Below, in pieces: positions 34,913-45,729 of a DNA stretch of 64,000 bases (position 1 is its first letter; the number at the start of each line of letters is the position of its first letter). This DNA is from Rhodopirellula halodulae (GTDB taxonomy: Bacteria; Planctomycetota; Planctomycetia; Pirellulales; Pirellulaceae): NCBI RefSeq assembly GCF_020966775.1, contig NZ_JAJKFV010000029.1:489001-553000 (forward strand), read 5' to 3'. The notes under the pieces were generated by a model, which was given only the letters and a program-made list of their open reading frames with translations, was not told the DNA's origin and did not search any database. A program made the position numbers and the translations under genes.

Positions 34913-35721
34913 CTTGGTTTAAATCAGAAAGTGACTCAAGTCACACCTTGGTTTGAACCGAAGCTTGAAGGACATTCGCTTTCGGGTGAATGACTGGAAG
35001 CAAAACAGGATCGAGAGTCCTGGTTTTGGTTCTGGACACTTCAATCCGAAGCAATTCACGAAGGAATCAAACTTTCTTCAGAAATGCTTCAGATTGCGGT
35101 TGACCAGGACCGGCCGCTCGCTATCTTTCCTGTCCCGCCGCTGAGCAAGGCTCTGCGACACTCTTCAAAAGGAGTGGAACAGACTCATGTGCAGCGGCAA
35201 ACGAGTCGAAGTCAGCTTTGAAACTTTTTTTAAAATTCATCGCTTCTTCCACTTGACCCGAAGCTGGCTCATCGCTAACTTCCTCGCTCGCTCAAAAGCG
35301 ACCGGCTGACCTCCGACTCACTGAGTCAGAGATTGACCGGCTGTTTTTGGCAGCGTCTCTCGGGTCCTCGCCTAGCGAGCATCCGGGAACTTGATTTTTG
35401 AAAATTTGGTTGTTTGGTAGTTGGCATCTGAAAAGAGCACCATGCGGCAGATGTGAACGGGCCTTTTTCCGGGGTCCAGGAACATTTGTCAGTAGGGTAA
35501 TAAGTTCTTCGGAAGCGTTGTTGCAAGGTCGATTGTTTTGATCGGTTTTGTAGCGAATGATTCTGATTGGATTCTTGAGCGATTCAGTTGTTTTCCATCT
35601 GGAAAGTAGCTGAGTCACTGTGTGATATCGTTAACTAGATACTACCGGATTTTGCACTCGGGTGTGAGTGGCTTGCTTCGCTTTGCGGGGTTGGTCGCTT
35701 GGCTTTGAGTTCGGGATTTCG
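34913..35721 (+). other. Long spacer between tRNA-Ala and 23S rRNA
   Basis: These 809 bases carry no convincing protein gene: the short open frames lack coding character. Visible contents are a promoter-like site (35100-35127), a boxA-like CACTCTTCAAAA (35159-35170) 31 bases after it, a small hairpin with arms CACTC and GAGTG (35159-35175), and the 5' half of the 23S processing stalk at the end. The spacer is longer than usual for a tRNA-to-23S interval. Confidence 0.7.
35100..35127 (+). promoter_or_regulatory. Possible second promoter upstream of 23S rRNA
   Basis: TTGACC, a 16-base spacer and TATCTT, followed by a GC-rich discriminator region as at many rRNA promoters. A boxA-like element follows about 30 bases downstream. 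The evidence is pattern only. Confidence 0.33.

Positions 35722-35730
<9 letters not shown>
35707..35730 (+). other. 23S processing stalk, 5' half
   Basis: This segment is complementary to 38591-38614 at 21 of 24 positions, extending the mature terminal helix into the flanks. It is the expected RNase III processing stalk and shows that 23S is excised from a precursor containing both flanks. Confidence 0.8.
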
Positions 35731-38590
<2,860 letters not shown>

Positions 38591-38599
<9 letters not shown>

Positions 38600-38614
38600 C
38601 GATATCCCGCACTC
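38591..38614 (+). other. 23S processing stalk, 3' half
   Basis: It pairs with 35707-35730 around the 23S gene. The strand TTTGGCCACCGATATCCCGC mirrors the upstream GCGGGAT-like flank with three mismatches. Confidence 0.8.
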
Positions 38615-38673
38615 ATGCGGTCCAATCGGATCGGCTTCTGATATTGAACTTGTTCAACTACCAAACAACTTGG

Positions 38674-38703
38674 CTTCACGGCGGCGAAACATTCGTCGTG
38701 AAG
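38674..38703 (+). other. Hairpin between 23S and 5S rRNA
   Basis: The arms CTTCACGGCG and CGTCGTGAAG form a 10-bp stem with one G-U pair just before 5S. It is probably a processing signal separating the two rRNAs. Confidence 0.6.
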
Positions 38704-38707
38704 TCTT

Positions 38708-38815
38708 TCCGGCGATCATATCTCAAAGGTTATACCTGTTCCCATTCCGAACACAGTAGTCAAGCTTTGAGAGCCGATGATAGTGCCCACCAGCGTGAAA
38801 GTAGGTCTTGCCGGA
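38708..38815 (+). rRNA. 5S ribosomal RNA
   Basis: The terminal helix CCGGCGA/TTGCCGG closes a ~108-base RNA containing the conserved CCTGTTCCCATTCCGAACAC (loop B and helix III) and the GATGATAGTGCC...GTGAAAGTAGG block of helices IV and V. It lies about 105 bases after 23S. Confidence 0.94.
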
Positions 38816-38823
38816 TTTTTAAA

Positions 38824-38857
38824 AAACCTCTTCGAGTTTGACTCGGAGAGGTTTTTT
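38824..38857 (+). terminator. Terminator of the 23S-5S transcript
   Basis: A strong stem, ACCTCTTCGAG against CTCGGAGAGGT (one G-U pair) with a 5-base loop, is followed by seven T residues. It starts nine bases after 5S. Confidence 0.92.
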
Positions 38858-38954
38858 TGCGCTGCCTGAGTGGTGTAGTTGCCTGTTGGGGCTCTTTGCT
38901 TTCTACAGTTGATGGCCCTGAATTGGTTGGTCGTTTTGTTACCGATGGCGCATG

Positions 38955-38984
38955 AAAAAACTCCGAGCTTTGGGGCTCGGAGTT
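38955..38984 (-). terminator. Terminator of the small two-TM protein gene
   Basis: The arms AACTCCGAGC and GCTCGGAGTT form a 10-bp stem; on the minus strand it runs into T residues. It lies about 25 bases beyond the stop of the gene at 39008-39268. Confidence 0.8.
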
Positions 38985-39007
38985 CTGATTGGATGTTCAT
39001 GGGTGGC

Positions 39008-39268
39008 TCATTCGCCGCCGCGTCCCCAGCGTTTGGGTAGCGTGATTGCATACAAAATGACCACCGCTCCGATCGCGAGCATCACCCAGGGAAATCGCTC
39101 GCTTGGGGTCCAAACCTTCGTTGTTTGTGCCGGAGTAACGCCCGGGTCCATGAATTCGACCGCGCTTGATTCGGCGGCTGCGTAAACGGTTGCGGAGTCA
39201 ATCAGCATGGTCTCGACCCCGAGAATGACCATCATGATCCCCACGGCCATGAATAGGCTTCGCCACAT
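39008..39268 (-). CDS. Small two-TM membrane protein
   Basis: The 86-residue product has an N-terminal hydrophobic helix (MWRSLFMAVGIMMVILGVET), a ~35-residue outer segment rich in Ala, Glu and Thr, a second helix (FPWVMLAIGAVVILYAITLP) and a short basic tail (KRWGRGGE). It is followed by a good terminator, so it is a self-contained transcription unit. No named family is recognised. Inside-out topology with the tail in the cytoplasm is suggested by the positive residues. Confidence 0.68.
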   Translation of the reverse strand: MWRSLFMAVGIMMVILGVETMLIDSATVYAAAESSAVEFMDPGVTPAQTTKVWTPSERFPWVMLAIGAVVILYAITLPKRWGRGGE

Positions 39269-39303
39269 TGGATATCGCTCCAGTTAGATTGCCGGTTGCT
39301 AGA

Positions 39304-39441
39304 ATGATTCATTTCTTCATTCGGCCGGGGGCGATCGTCGAAACAAAGGTCTTTTGGTTGCTCGTCGCATCCGTTGGGACTGGGGGAATCGTTTGTTTGC
39401 ATTTGATCGGGATGATCGGTTCAAGCGAATGGAGTTCATAA
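39304..39441 (+). CDS. Possible 45-residue membrane protein
   Basis: This short open frame starts MIHFFIRPGAIVETK and has a hydrophobic stretch VFWLLVASVGTGGIVCLHLI. It occupies the gap between the small two-TM gene (divergent) and the DUF58 gene, whose last six bases it overlaps tail to tail. There is no clear ribosome site and no family match, so it may be chance. Confidence 0.27.
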   Translation: MIHFFIRPGAIVETKVFWLLVASVGTGGIVCLHLIGMIGSSEWSS

Positions 39442-40917
39442 GAGGTGTTTCGCTTTGACTTCGAGATACTGGTTGACCAAGGGGGCACTTAATTCGTCAG
39501 GGAAGGCGTCGACGATCAAGACTCCTTTGTGGCGTAGGCCTCTCAAGACTTCTTCCCGCCATACCAGCATTTCTGCTGCTGCGCCGGCACGATAAAGACT
39601 GGTTTCGTCGATGGTTTGGGGAGATTGTGTTTGAGTCTTTTGTTGTTGGACGTGCATCGGCTCGTCAGCGGCATCAAAGATTTCTCGGTCTCGGAGCACA
39701 ACAGCAAGAGGAAGGTGGGTCCCGGTCAGGTTGCTGAGTTGATCCGAAACGACTTCGGCATTGACCTCATCAATGATGTTGGTGGTGAGCGTGACGAGCG
39801 AGCGTTTTTTGCAGTGCGAATTCAAGTACAGAAACGCCTGGTCATAGCGTGATTCGACCATTCGCGGGAATTGATCGAAGCCAGCCTGGAGCAATCGATT
39901 CATTTGGCTGGCTCCTCCGCGTGGCGGAAGATACGCATGAATCGTGTCGCTGAAGCAGATCATCCCCACGGAATCGCCCTGGTGAAGGGCGACGTAGGAC
40001 ATCATGAGGATCGAATTCAGGGCGTGGTCAAGCAACGAATACCCATTTCGGGTGTTGGTCATCATCCTGCCGCAATCGAGCAAAAAGATGAGACGTTGGC
40101 TCTGGTCACTTTGGAATTGTCGAACGGTTAGCTTGTTGCGCCGTGCGGTGCTTCTCCAGTCGATGTGTCGGTAGTTGTCATCGCGGGTGTAGTCCCGAAG
40201 GCGTTCGAAATCGCTGTCCTGGCCAATTCGCCGGGTTCGACGGACTCCGATCAGGCTGAGGCGGTTTGTGCGAGCAAGCAGCGCGTAGTCGGACAGTTGT
40301 TTCATGTCCGGGAATATTTTGAGTGGACTTTCCACCGCAAGCGAAATGTGACGCTGCCACAGACCCAATGGACTGATGAGCTTTAGATCGACTCGTTCCA
40401 GTGAAAATGCACCTCGGCGGTGAGGTGTGAGCTTTCTCTTGAGTTGCAGCTGTAATCCAGCCGGGAGGTCGAGTTGATGTTGGATGGGTTTGGAAACGAA
40501 ATAGTCCGGTAAATCGTCTCGAATGAGTCCTTTGATTCGTGAACGGGTGATATTTCGCAGGATCAAGACGCTGTCGAGGGGAACACCGAGCGATCCGGTC
40601 CGCGAAAGATTGCGCTCGACTTGAAGTCCTGACTTGCCGATCGCCCGCGTTCCAACCAGGTGCAAGATTCCATCGATCGCTGTGACGGTGAAGATGATCC
40701 CGTCGACGAGGGCGAGTACGACCAAAAACGCAGGAACAAAAACGACCGCGATGCTGAGAACCATGCTGGTCATCAGCAATGCGACCCATCGTTTGGTCGG
40801 ATACAGCCGAAGCCAGAACGCCAAAAAAACCAGCGGGAAGCTGATTAGGACCAACAGCAACCATGGCCATTGGCTGGCTGACTGAAAGAGAGCTTGAATT
40901 TGGTTGCCGAAGCCCAT
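39436..40917 (-). CDS. DUF58 membrane protein
   Basis: From the ATG at 40917 the 493-residue protein has two to three N-terminal membrane segments (WPWLLLVLISFPLVFLAFWL; LLMTSMVLSIAVVFVPAFLV). The DUF58 core follows: FERLRDYTRDDNYRHIDWRS, the conserved Arg-Tyr-Asp/Ile-Asp-Trp motif, then LIFLLDCGRMM, a vWA-like strand in which the metal-binding DxSxS is degenerate. DUF58 proteins usually accompany a MoxR ATPase; none is adjacent here. Upstream ATGs would extend the frame through the terminator of the cyclophilin gene, so they are rejected. Confidence 0.85.
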   Translation of the reverse strand: MGFGNQIQALFQSASQWPWLLLVLISFPLVFLAFWLRLYPTKRWVALLMTSMVLSIAVVFVPAFLVVLALVDGIIFTVTAIDGILHLVGTRAIGKSGLQVERNLSRTGSLGVPLDSVLILRNITRSRIKGLIRDDLPDYFVSKPIQHQLDLPAGLQLQLKRKLTPHRRGAFSLERVDLKLISPLGLWQRHISLAVESPLKIFPDMKQLSDYALLARTNRLSLIGVRRTRRIGQDSDFERLRDYTRDDNYRHIDWRSTARRNKLTVRQFQSDQSQRLIFLLDCGRMMTNTRNGYSLLDHALNSILMMSYVALHQGDSVGMICFSDTIHAYLPPRGGASQMNRLLQAGFDQFPRMVESRYDQAFLYLNSHCKKRSLVTLTTNIIDEVNAEVVSDQLSNLTGTHLPLAVVLRDREIFDAADEPMHVQQQKTQTQSPQTIDETSLYRAGAAAEMLVWREEVLRGLRHKGVLIVDAFPDELSAPLVNQYLEVKAKHLL

Positions 40918-41030
40918 TTTGATGCAGCCGATCCAGCACGAAGACTCGTTGTGATATTGCACACGCAGTCTAACACGGACGGACCTCATCGGCGGAAAGC
41001 TCGTGGGGCACCAGGAGACCGTTGAGGCAT

Positions 41031-41073
41031 AAAAAACGCCGCGAAATCGGAGGCTCGCTCCCATTCGCGGCGT
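41031..41073 (-). terminator. Terminator of the cyclophilin gene
   Basis: A 10-bp stem, ACGCCGCGAA and TTCGCGGCGT, encloses an 18-base loop that itself holds GGAG/CTCC. On the minus strand six T residues follow. Confidence 0.85.
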
Positions 41074-41126
41074 GGTGCTGGGTTGGTGGTTGGCTGGTCG
41101 CCTTCCGCTTTCCAGTGAGTCAGGAA

Positions 41127-41747
41127 CTACTTCAATTCGCCAGCTTCGGTGATTTTGATCAATTCACGGGTGCGTCCGGATTGGCTTCCCTGAGCTTCGA
41201 TTTTTTTCACAACGTCCATTCCTTCGATGACTCGACCGAAGACGACGTGCTTGCCGTCCAACCATGGGGTTGGAGCAACCGTGATGAAGAATTGAGATCC
41301 GTTGGTGTTGCGGCCGGCGTTGGCCATGCTCAACAGCCCGGGCATCGTGTGGCGGAATTTGAAGTTTTCATCAGCGAACTTCGCCCCGTAGATGCTTTCA
41401 CCCCCGGTACCGTTTCCTGCGGTAAAGTCACCGCCTTGCAGCATGAAGCCAGGAATCACCCGATGAAATGCACTGCCTTCAAAATCCAAAGGCACGCCGG
41501 ATTTGCCTTCGCCTTTTTCGCCAGTCGACAAAGCACGGAAGTTTTCGGCGGTTTTGGGAACGTCATCACCAAACAGTCCCAGCACGATTCGTCCGGCGGG
41601 TTCTTTGCCAATAGAGATATCGAAGTAGACCTTGTGGGTCACTTCGCCTTGGGCTGGATCGGCTGCTGCAGTTGGGGTAGCGGATCCGGCCTGCAGGCAA
41701 AACGCCGAAATTCCGACGAGCGACAAAATGATAGAGCGAGCGGTCAT
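41127..41747 (-). CDS. Secreted cyclophilin-type peptidyl-prolyl isomerase
   Basis: The start at 41747 gives a clean signal peptide ([20 protein letters not shown]) cut near TAAADPAQ. The cyclophilin domain has [40 protein letters not shown] with the catalytic Arg, [20 protein letters not shown] and [11 protein letters not shown]. The 206-residue protein should speed proline isomerisation during folding outside the cytoplasm. An upstream extension in frame lacks a signal-like N terminus. It is monocistronic, with its own terminator. Confidence 0.94.
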   Translation of the reverse strand: MTARSIILSLVGISAFCLQAGSATPTAAADPAQGEVTHKVYFDISIGKEPAGRIVLGLFGDDVPKTAENFRALSTGEKGEGKSGVPLDFEGSAFHRVIPGFMLQGGDFTAGNGTGGESIYGAKFADENFKFRHTMPGLLSMANAGRNTNGSQFFITVAPTPWLDGKHVVFGRVIEGMDVVKKIEAQGSQSGRTRELIKITEAGELK

Positions 41748-42002
41748 AGTCTTTTTTCGGGGGACAAAGGGAGAAATGCCGGCCGCGAGACGGCGGCAAT
41801 GTTTGCTCATATTGAACCAAATGACCTGGATCGCCACCAACCCCACTGACCATGGGGCGGATCGATCGAGAGTGCTGATTTGGTCTGAGGCGGATTGGTC
41901 GAGCCGGAGCACTTGGCCGAGAGCTCGACTTCGTTCTCCAACGCAAGAAATCGTTCTTTGGTTTGATAAAATCTGAACGGCGGCCAGAATTTCGAAACAT
42001 CG

Positions 42003-42518
42003 ATGCGCCGGTCAGATTCCTTCAACGCGAGAAAAAGTTTGTTGCAGTTTCCTCAATACGGCATCTATGCACGTTGGCCGGAGGACGGTCAGGGATGGAT
42101 TCATCCAGACGATCTTTCCGTCGTGAGTCGGTTGCTACCCAGCGAACGGGTCATCCGTCGCGAATCGTTCGATGGAACTCACTACCATTGCCGATACGGG
42201 GCGTGGAAATTCCGATTGCGTCCGGCTCTTTGGTTGCCGGTTCAAGCCGAAGGATTGGACATCGGTGACGAGGTCGAGACCGTTGGGCTTGGGATGGAAA
42301 GAGATTTGTTTGTGGGCGAAGTGGTTGGGATGTACTACGTTCGCCGGAAAGGACGCATTGCGTATCGGCTACGCAAAGCCTCCCAAAACATGCCGAGGCT
42401 TTTTCTTCGAGAGCACCTGCGTTTGTTGAGTGAAAAACAGCAGGTCCGGCAGGGCGAGATCGAGCATCCGACGCCGACGTGGGATGGTTCCGGCGAGCGA
42501 ATTGGGTTCGCTGATTGA
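42003..42518 (+). CDS. Unknown protein with SH3-like or beta-rich character
   Basis: The 171-residue product is rich in aromatic and basic residues ([40 protein letters not shown]) and has no signal or membrane segment. Repeated short beta segments such as [20 protein letters not shown] suggest a small barrel, but no family is recognised. It diverges from the cyclophilin gene and converges with the EVE gene 33 bases away. Codon use and open frame length support a real gene. Confidence 0.65.
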   Translation: MRRSDSFNARKSLLQFPQYGIYARWPEDGQGWIHPDDLSVVSRLLPSERVIRRESFDGTHYHCRYGAWKFRLRPALWLPVQAEGLDIGDEVETVGLGMERDLFVGEVVGMYYVRRKGRIAYRLRKASQNMPRLFLREHLRLLSEKQQVRQGEIEHPTPTWDGSGERIGFAD

Positions 42519-42551
42519 ACCCGCAGAAAGTTTTGCGATCTCGATTGGGTA

Positions 42552-43031
42552 TCAGCTTTGCGACATCTTCACAACGCGATCGAACTGCTTCTTGGTGACC
42601 GGTTGAACGGACAACCGACTGCCTTTTTGAAGCAGCACCATGTCGGAAAGTGGGCTGCGTGCCCTGGTGGCTTCCTCGCGAAGTTCGGCGAGCGTGACCG
42701 GACGTTCTAGTTTTTGGTCCAGTTTGACGTCCACCATGAACCAGGTCGGTGATTCGGGATCGCTTTTGGGGTCAAAGTAATGACTTTTTTTGTCCCAAGC
42801 GTGGTGATCGGGGTATCCACCGCGAGCGACCGTCGCCAAACCGACGACCGCCGGCGTTTTGCAAGCGGAATGATAGAAGAGAACGCGGTCACCCTCTTCG
42901 ATTTCATCTCGAAGCAAATTGCGTGCTTGGTAGTTGCGTACCCCCTCCCAGCACGTCGTCAGGTCCGATTCATTGGCTAGATCATCGACGCTGTAGGTCG
43001 TGGGCTCCGTTTTCATCAACCAGTATTTCAT
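42552..43031 (-). CDS. EVE-domain protein
   Basis: The ATG at 43031 yields MKYWLMKTEPTTYSVDDL, the exact start of EVE/thymocyte nuclear protein-like proteins, followed by WEGVRNYQARNLLRDEIEEGDRVLFYHSAC and the pocket segment PTWFMVDVKLDQKLERPVTL. EVE domains share the PUA-like fold and bind modified bases in DNA or RNA. At 159 residues it is a single domain of normal size. A longer upstream frame has no family similarity. No restriction partner is next to it. Confidence 0.93.
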   Translation of the reverse strand: MKYWLMKTEPTTYSVDDLANESDLTTCWEGVRNYQARNLLRDEIEEGDRVLFYHSACKTPAVVGLATVARGGYPDHHAWDKKSHYFDPKSDPESPTWFMVDVKLDQKLERPVTLAELREEATRARSPLSDMVLLQKGSRLSVQPVTKKQFDRVVKMSQS

Positions 43032-43282
43032 GTTGCTTGGCGCTCTCGGAAGGTTGGAGTGTTCGGTTGAGTGAATTTGTGCGGGGGTCGCATTTTTTTG
43101 TCGAATTGTTTCGGAGGTGTGTCGATACCTCAAGAAGACGCACCGGAAATCTGCGTCGAAGAAACGAATTCGCAGCTCTGCGCATGATTGCGTGAGCCTC
43201 CATCAGGCCATGGAAACGGCCGTTCCACCGTTTTCCATGCGCGGTCCGCTAACCGGACTCCGCGATTTGCCCTGAGGGACTC

Positions 43283-43372
43283 ATGAACGTCGACGCTATT
43301 CACACTGCATTGGGCATCGCTTTCACCGCCGTTTGGCTTTTTGTCGGACAAATCATTGTCGACAGCCACTAA
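43283..43372 (+). CDS. Possible 29-residue membrane protein
   Basis: The open frame encodes MNVDAIHTALGIAFTAVWLF followed by VGQIIVDSH, a single hydrophobic helix with polar ends. GAGGGA lies four bases before the ATG, a better ribosome site than most genes in this window. It sits in an otherwise empty gap. Small single-helix proteins of this sort often escape annotation. No homology can be claimed. Confidence 0.42.
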   Translation: MNVDAIHTALGIAFTAVWLFVGQIIVDSH

Positions 43373-43449
43373 GCCGATTACGCCCGCGGGTTGATCTCTT
43401 CGGATTTGGAGCCCGGCCAAATGGTCTGGCTTCAATTGGTGAGAACCGG

Positions 43450-43481
43450 CGTGAAGCCAAACGAGCGTGAAACCAAACGAG
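43450..43481. repeat. 16-base tandem duplication
   Basis: CGTGAAGCCAAACGAG is followed directly by CGTGAAACCAAACGAG, differing at one base. It lies in a non-coding gap. Confidence 0.8.
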
Positions 43482-43573
43482 ATTGTTTGCTACCGCGGTT
43501 GCAGGCCATGTCGCTGCGGACATGGCAGATAGAAAATTGGCATTGGGCTGGAACGCTCAGTTGGCGGAAAGGC

Positions 43574-44950
43574 TCACTTAGCAGAAAGGTCGTATGCTAC
43601 GATTTCTTGATCGTTGCGGATGAACGCGGTTTGGTTCGCGTACGCCGGCGCGGTCCAGGCGACCGAGCGTCCAAAGGCTTCACCCGTTGGCTCGATCGCG
43701 CGAAATCGGCCGTGCTCTTGGAAGCCATCTTTCGAGAGAGTCGCAATGATCAAATCGCCGTTTTCTGAAAACACCAAGAAACGATCCGAATCGCCCAGGC
43801 GATTGAGGAACGCGGTTCCGTGTTTGATGAACCGTTTTTCATTGGGCTGGGTGGCTTGGAAGGTCGACCAGATTCGATCGCCGGTTTCAAAGTCGACCGC
43901 AATCAATTCGCCAACATTGCAATCCGTTCCATAGATCACCCCATCGACGGCGACGGCGGGACTGTTGGATGAATAGACCGAGTGGTCTCGCTCGCCACGC
44001 CAAATTTCTTTGGTGGCGTTGGATTGTGGGTCCAGTTCAAACATCACCGACTCGGTGCGAATGCCACTGGCAAAGATGCGGTTTCCTTCCACAACAGGGA
44101 TGGCAATGGACATGTCGTACATTGGGCTGATGTCCATGTTCCAGATTGGATCGCCGGTGATCGGATCCAAACCATGAACGCCCGTGGGTGAATAGACGAG
44201 AAGCTGCTCGCTTTCAGCACGTCTCAAAATGGACGGAGCACAGTAACCGGCGTTGCAATCGAGTTGTTTCCACCGCACTTCGCCGGTGCTTTTGTCGAAA
44301 GCCACGATGCCTTGTCCATCGCCACCCACCATCGTGTAGAGCAGGTCGCCGTGCACGAGTGGATGAGCCGAAAATCCCCAAATGGGAACTTCTGCGTCAA
44401 AATCGGTCGGAAGATTGCGGCTCCAGACGAGTTCGCCATCGGTGACCGATAGGCAACGCAAATCACCTTCGCTTCCCAAAATATAGACATGGTCGCCATC
44501 GACCGTTGGAGTGCAGCGTGGACCGGCGGGGTAGGAAATGCTGTAGGGGCGTTCGTATTCGTGTCGCCACAGTTCTTTGCCGGTTTCTGCGTCCAGCACA
44601 ATCAGCCGTTCGTCGCCGGTCAAATCGGCTCGTTTCCCAGGATCGTTGAAAGCTTCGCCTTGGCGTTTGGCATAGTCGAATACAAAAACGCGACCGTCTG
44701 CGACGGATGGTCCGGCATATCCACCCGCAATTTTGGCTTTCCACTTCAACGGAAGTCCCGATTCGGGAATCTCGTTGACCACGCCTGATTCACGATAAAC
44801 GCCGTCGCGTTGATCGCCCTGCCAGCCCGACCAATCGTCGGCGGGCAGGCAGTTTCCTGACAAAGCGAGGCTACCCGACGTGATCAGAGCGGCGGCGGCA
44901 CGCCGAAGAGTGAAGGTGGACAGCATGGGAGAGAAAACGAAATCACGCAT
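43574..44950 (-). CDS. Secreted PQQ-type beta-propeller protein
   Basis: The 458-residue protein has an N-terminal signal (LRRAAAALITSGSLALSGNC; the start could also be the second ATG, MLSTF). It then shows repeated propeller blades of the PQQ/BamB kind: IVLDAETGKELWRHEY, CLSVTDGELVWSRNL, VAFDKSTGEVRWKQL, GLDPITGDPIWNMD and IAVDFETGDRIWST. The repeating D-x-x-T/S-G-x-x-x-W pattern is diagnostic. Planctomycetes have many such secreted propellers; whether this one binds PQQ or only acts in binding is unknown. There is no partner gene in the same direction nearby. Confidence 0.88.
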   Translation of the reverse strand: MRDFVFSPMLSTFTLRRAAAALITSGSLALSGNCLPADDWSGWQGDQRDGVYRESGVVNEIPESGLPLKWKAKIAGGYAGPSVADGRVFVFDYAKRQGEAFNDPGKRADLTGDERLIVLDAETGKELWRHEYERPYSISYPAGPRCTPTVDGDHVYILGSEGDLRCLSVTDGELVWSRNLPTDFDAEVPIWGFSAHPLVHGDLLYTMVGGDGQGIVAFDKSTGEVRWKQLDCNAGYCAPSILRRAESEQLLVYSPTGVHGLDPITGDPIWNMDISPMYDMSIAIPVVEGNRIFASGIRTESVMFELDPQSNATKEIWRGERDHSVYSSNSPAVAVDGVIYGTDCNVGELIAVDFETGDRIWSTFQATQPNEKRFIKHGTAFLNRLGDSDRFLVFSENGDLIIATLSKDGFQEHGRFRAIEPTGEAFGRSVAWTAPAYANQTAFIRNDQEIVAYDLSAK

Positions 44951-45059
44951 GATGAGTGGTCCAAGGAACGTTGTGGATTGGTTTGCGTACTATATGTTCT
45001 TTCCCGCGTTCTTTCCGCGTCTGCTTCAACTCGAGTCCGCCATTTAGGTTGCCGTTGCA

Positions 45060-45581
45060 ATGCGATTGATTTTGATGCGTCACGCCAAAAGCGATTGGGC
45101 GGACGCTAGTTTGGATGACCACGACCGGCCGTTGAATGCTCGCGGGCGTCGCGACGCACCGCGAATGGCGGGATGGATGAAGGAAAGTGGCTGCCAACCG
45201 GATTTCGTTTTGTCATCCGACTCGAAACGCACTCGAGAAACATTCTCGTTCTTGGAAGCACGTTGGGGACAGTCGGTTCCGGTGCATTTTTCATCGAAAC
45301 TTTACCTGGCATCCGCACCCAGAATTCGCGAAATCATTCAATCGACTTCGGAATGGTTGTCGGGCGATCAAGACGAATCCATCCAGATGCCGGAGACTTT
45401 GTTGGTCCTTGGACACAATCCTGGGATCAGCACGGCCGCCAGCGAGTTGCTCGGTCATGCATGCGGGCTGCCGACCGCCGCTTTGGTGATTTGGACGTGT
45501 CAAATTGATTCGTGGGCGAGAGAGCTAACTCTTTCAAATTGCAAACTGCTGGATTCGATGCGTCCGAAACAATTGCCGTGA
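45060..45581 (+). CDS. SixA-like phosphohistidine phosphatase
   Basis: The 173-residue protein starts MRLILMRHAKSDW, the RHG catalytic motif with the phospho-accepting His as in SixA, followed by LSSDSKRTRETFSFL and LVLGHNPGI with the second His. SixA-type enzymes remove phosphate from histidine-containing phosphotransfer proteins or similar substrates. Length is normal. It lies upstream of a metallophosphoesterase gene in the same direction, 148 bases away. Confidence 0.9.
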   Translation: MRLILMRHAKSDWADASLDDHDRPLNARGRRDAPRMAGWMKESGCQPDFVLSSDSKRTRETFSFLEARWGQSVPVHFSSKLYLASAPRIREIIQSTSEWLSGDQDESIQMPETLLVLGHNPGISTAASELLGHACGLPTAALVIWTCQIDSWARELTLSNCKLLDSMRPKQLP

Positions 45582-45729
45582 TGGTTGCTGGCAACGTCCT
45601 GCTGGATACGAAGCCATCGTTTGGGGCGTTGCTAGGGAGGTTGACTGGAAGCGACCCCATCCGTGATTCTCGTGCCAACCAATCAGCGGGACGCGGTGAG
45701 GCTTGCATCGGTGAAGATGCAATCGATCG

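Larger units (their letters stand above)
43032..43573. other. 542-base region between EVE and PQQ-propeller genes
   Basis: No full-length gene is visible. Contents are an imperfect inverted repeat ATGGAAACGG/CCGTTTTCCAT (about 43209-43239), a 29-codon open frame (43283-43372) with an upstream GAGGGA site, and a 16-base tandem duplication (43450-43481). Confidence 0.6.

Noticed and set aside
43450-43481. Two adjacent 16-base repeats as the start of a CRISPR array
   Set aside because: There are only two units, with no spacer between them and no cas genes nearby.
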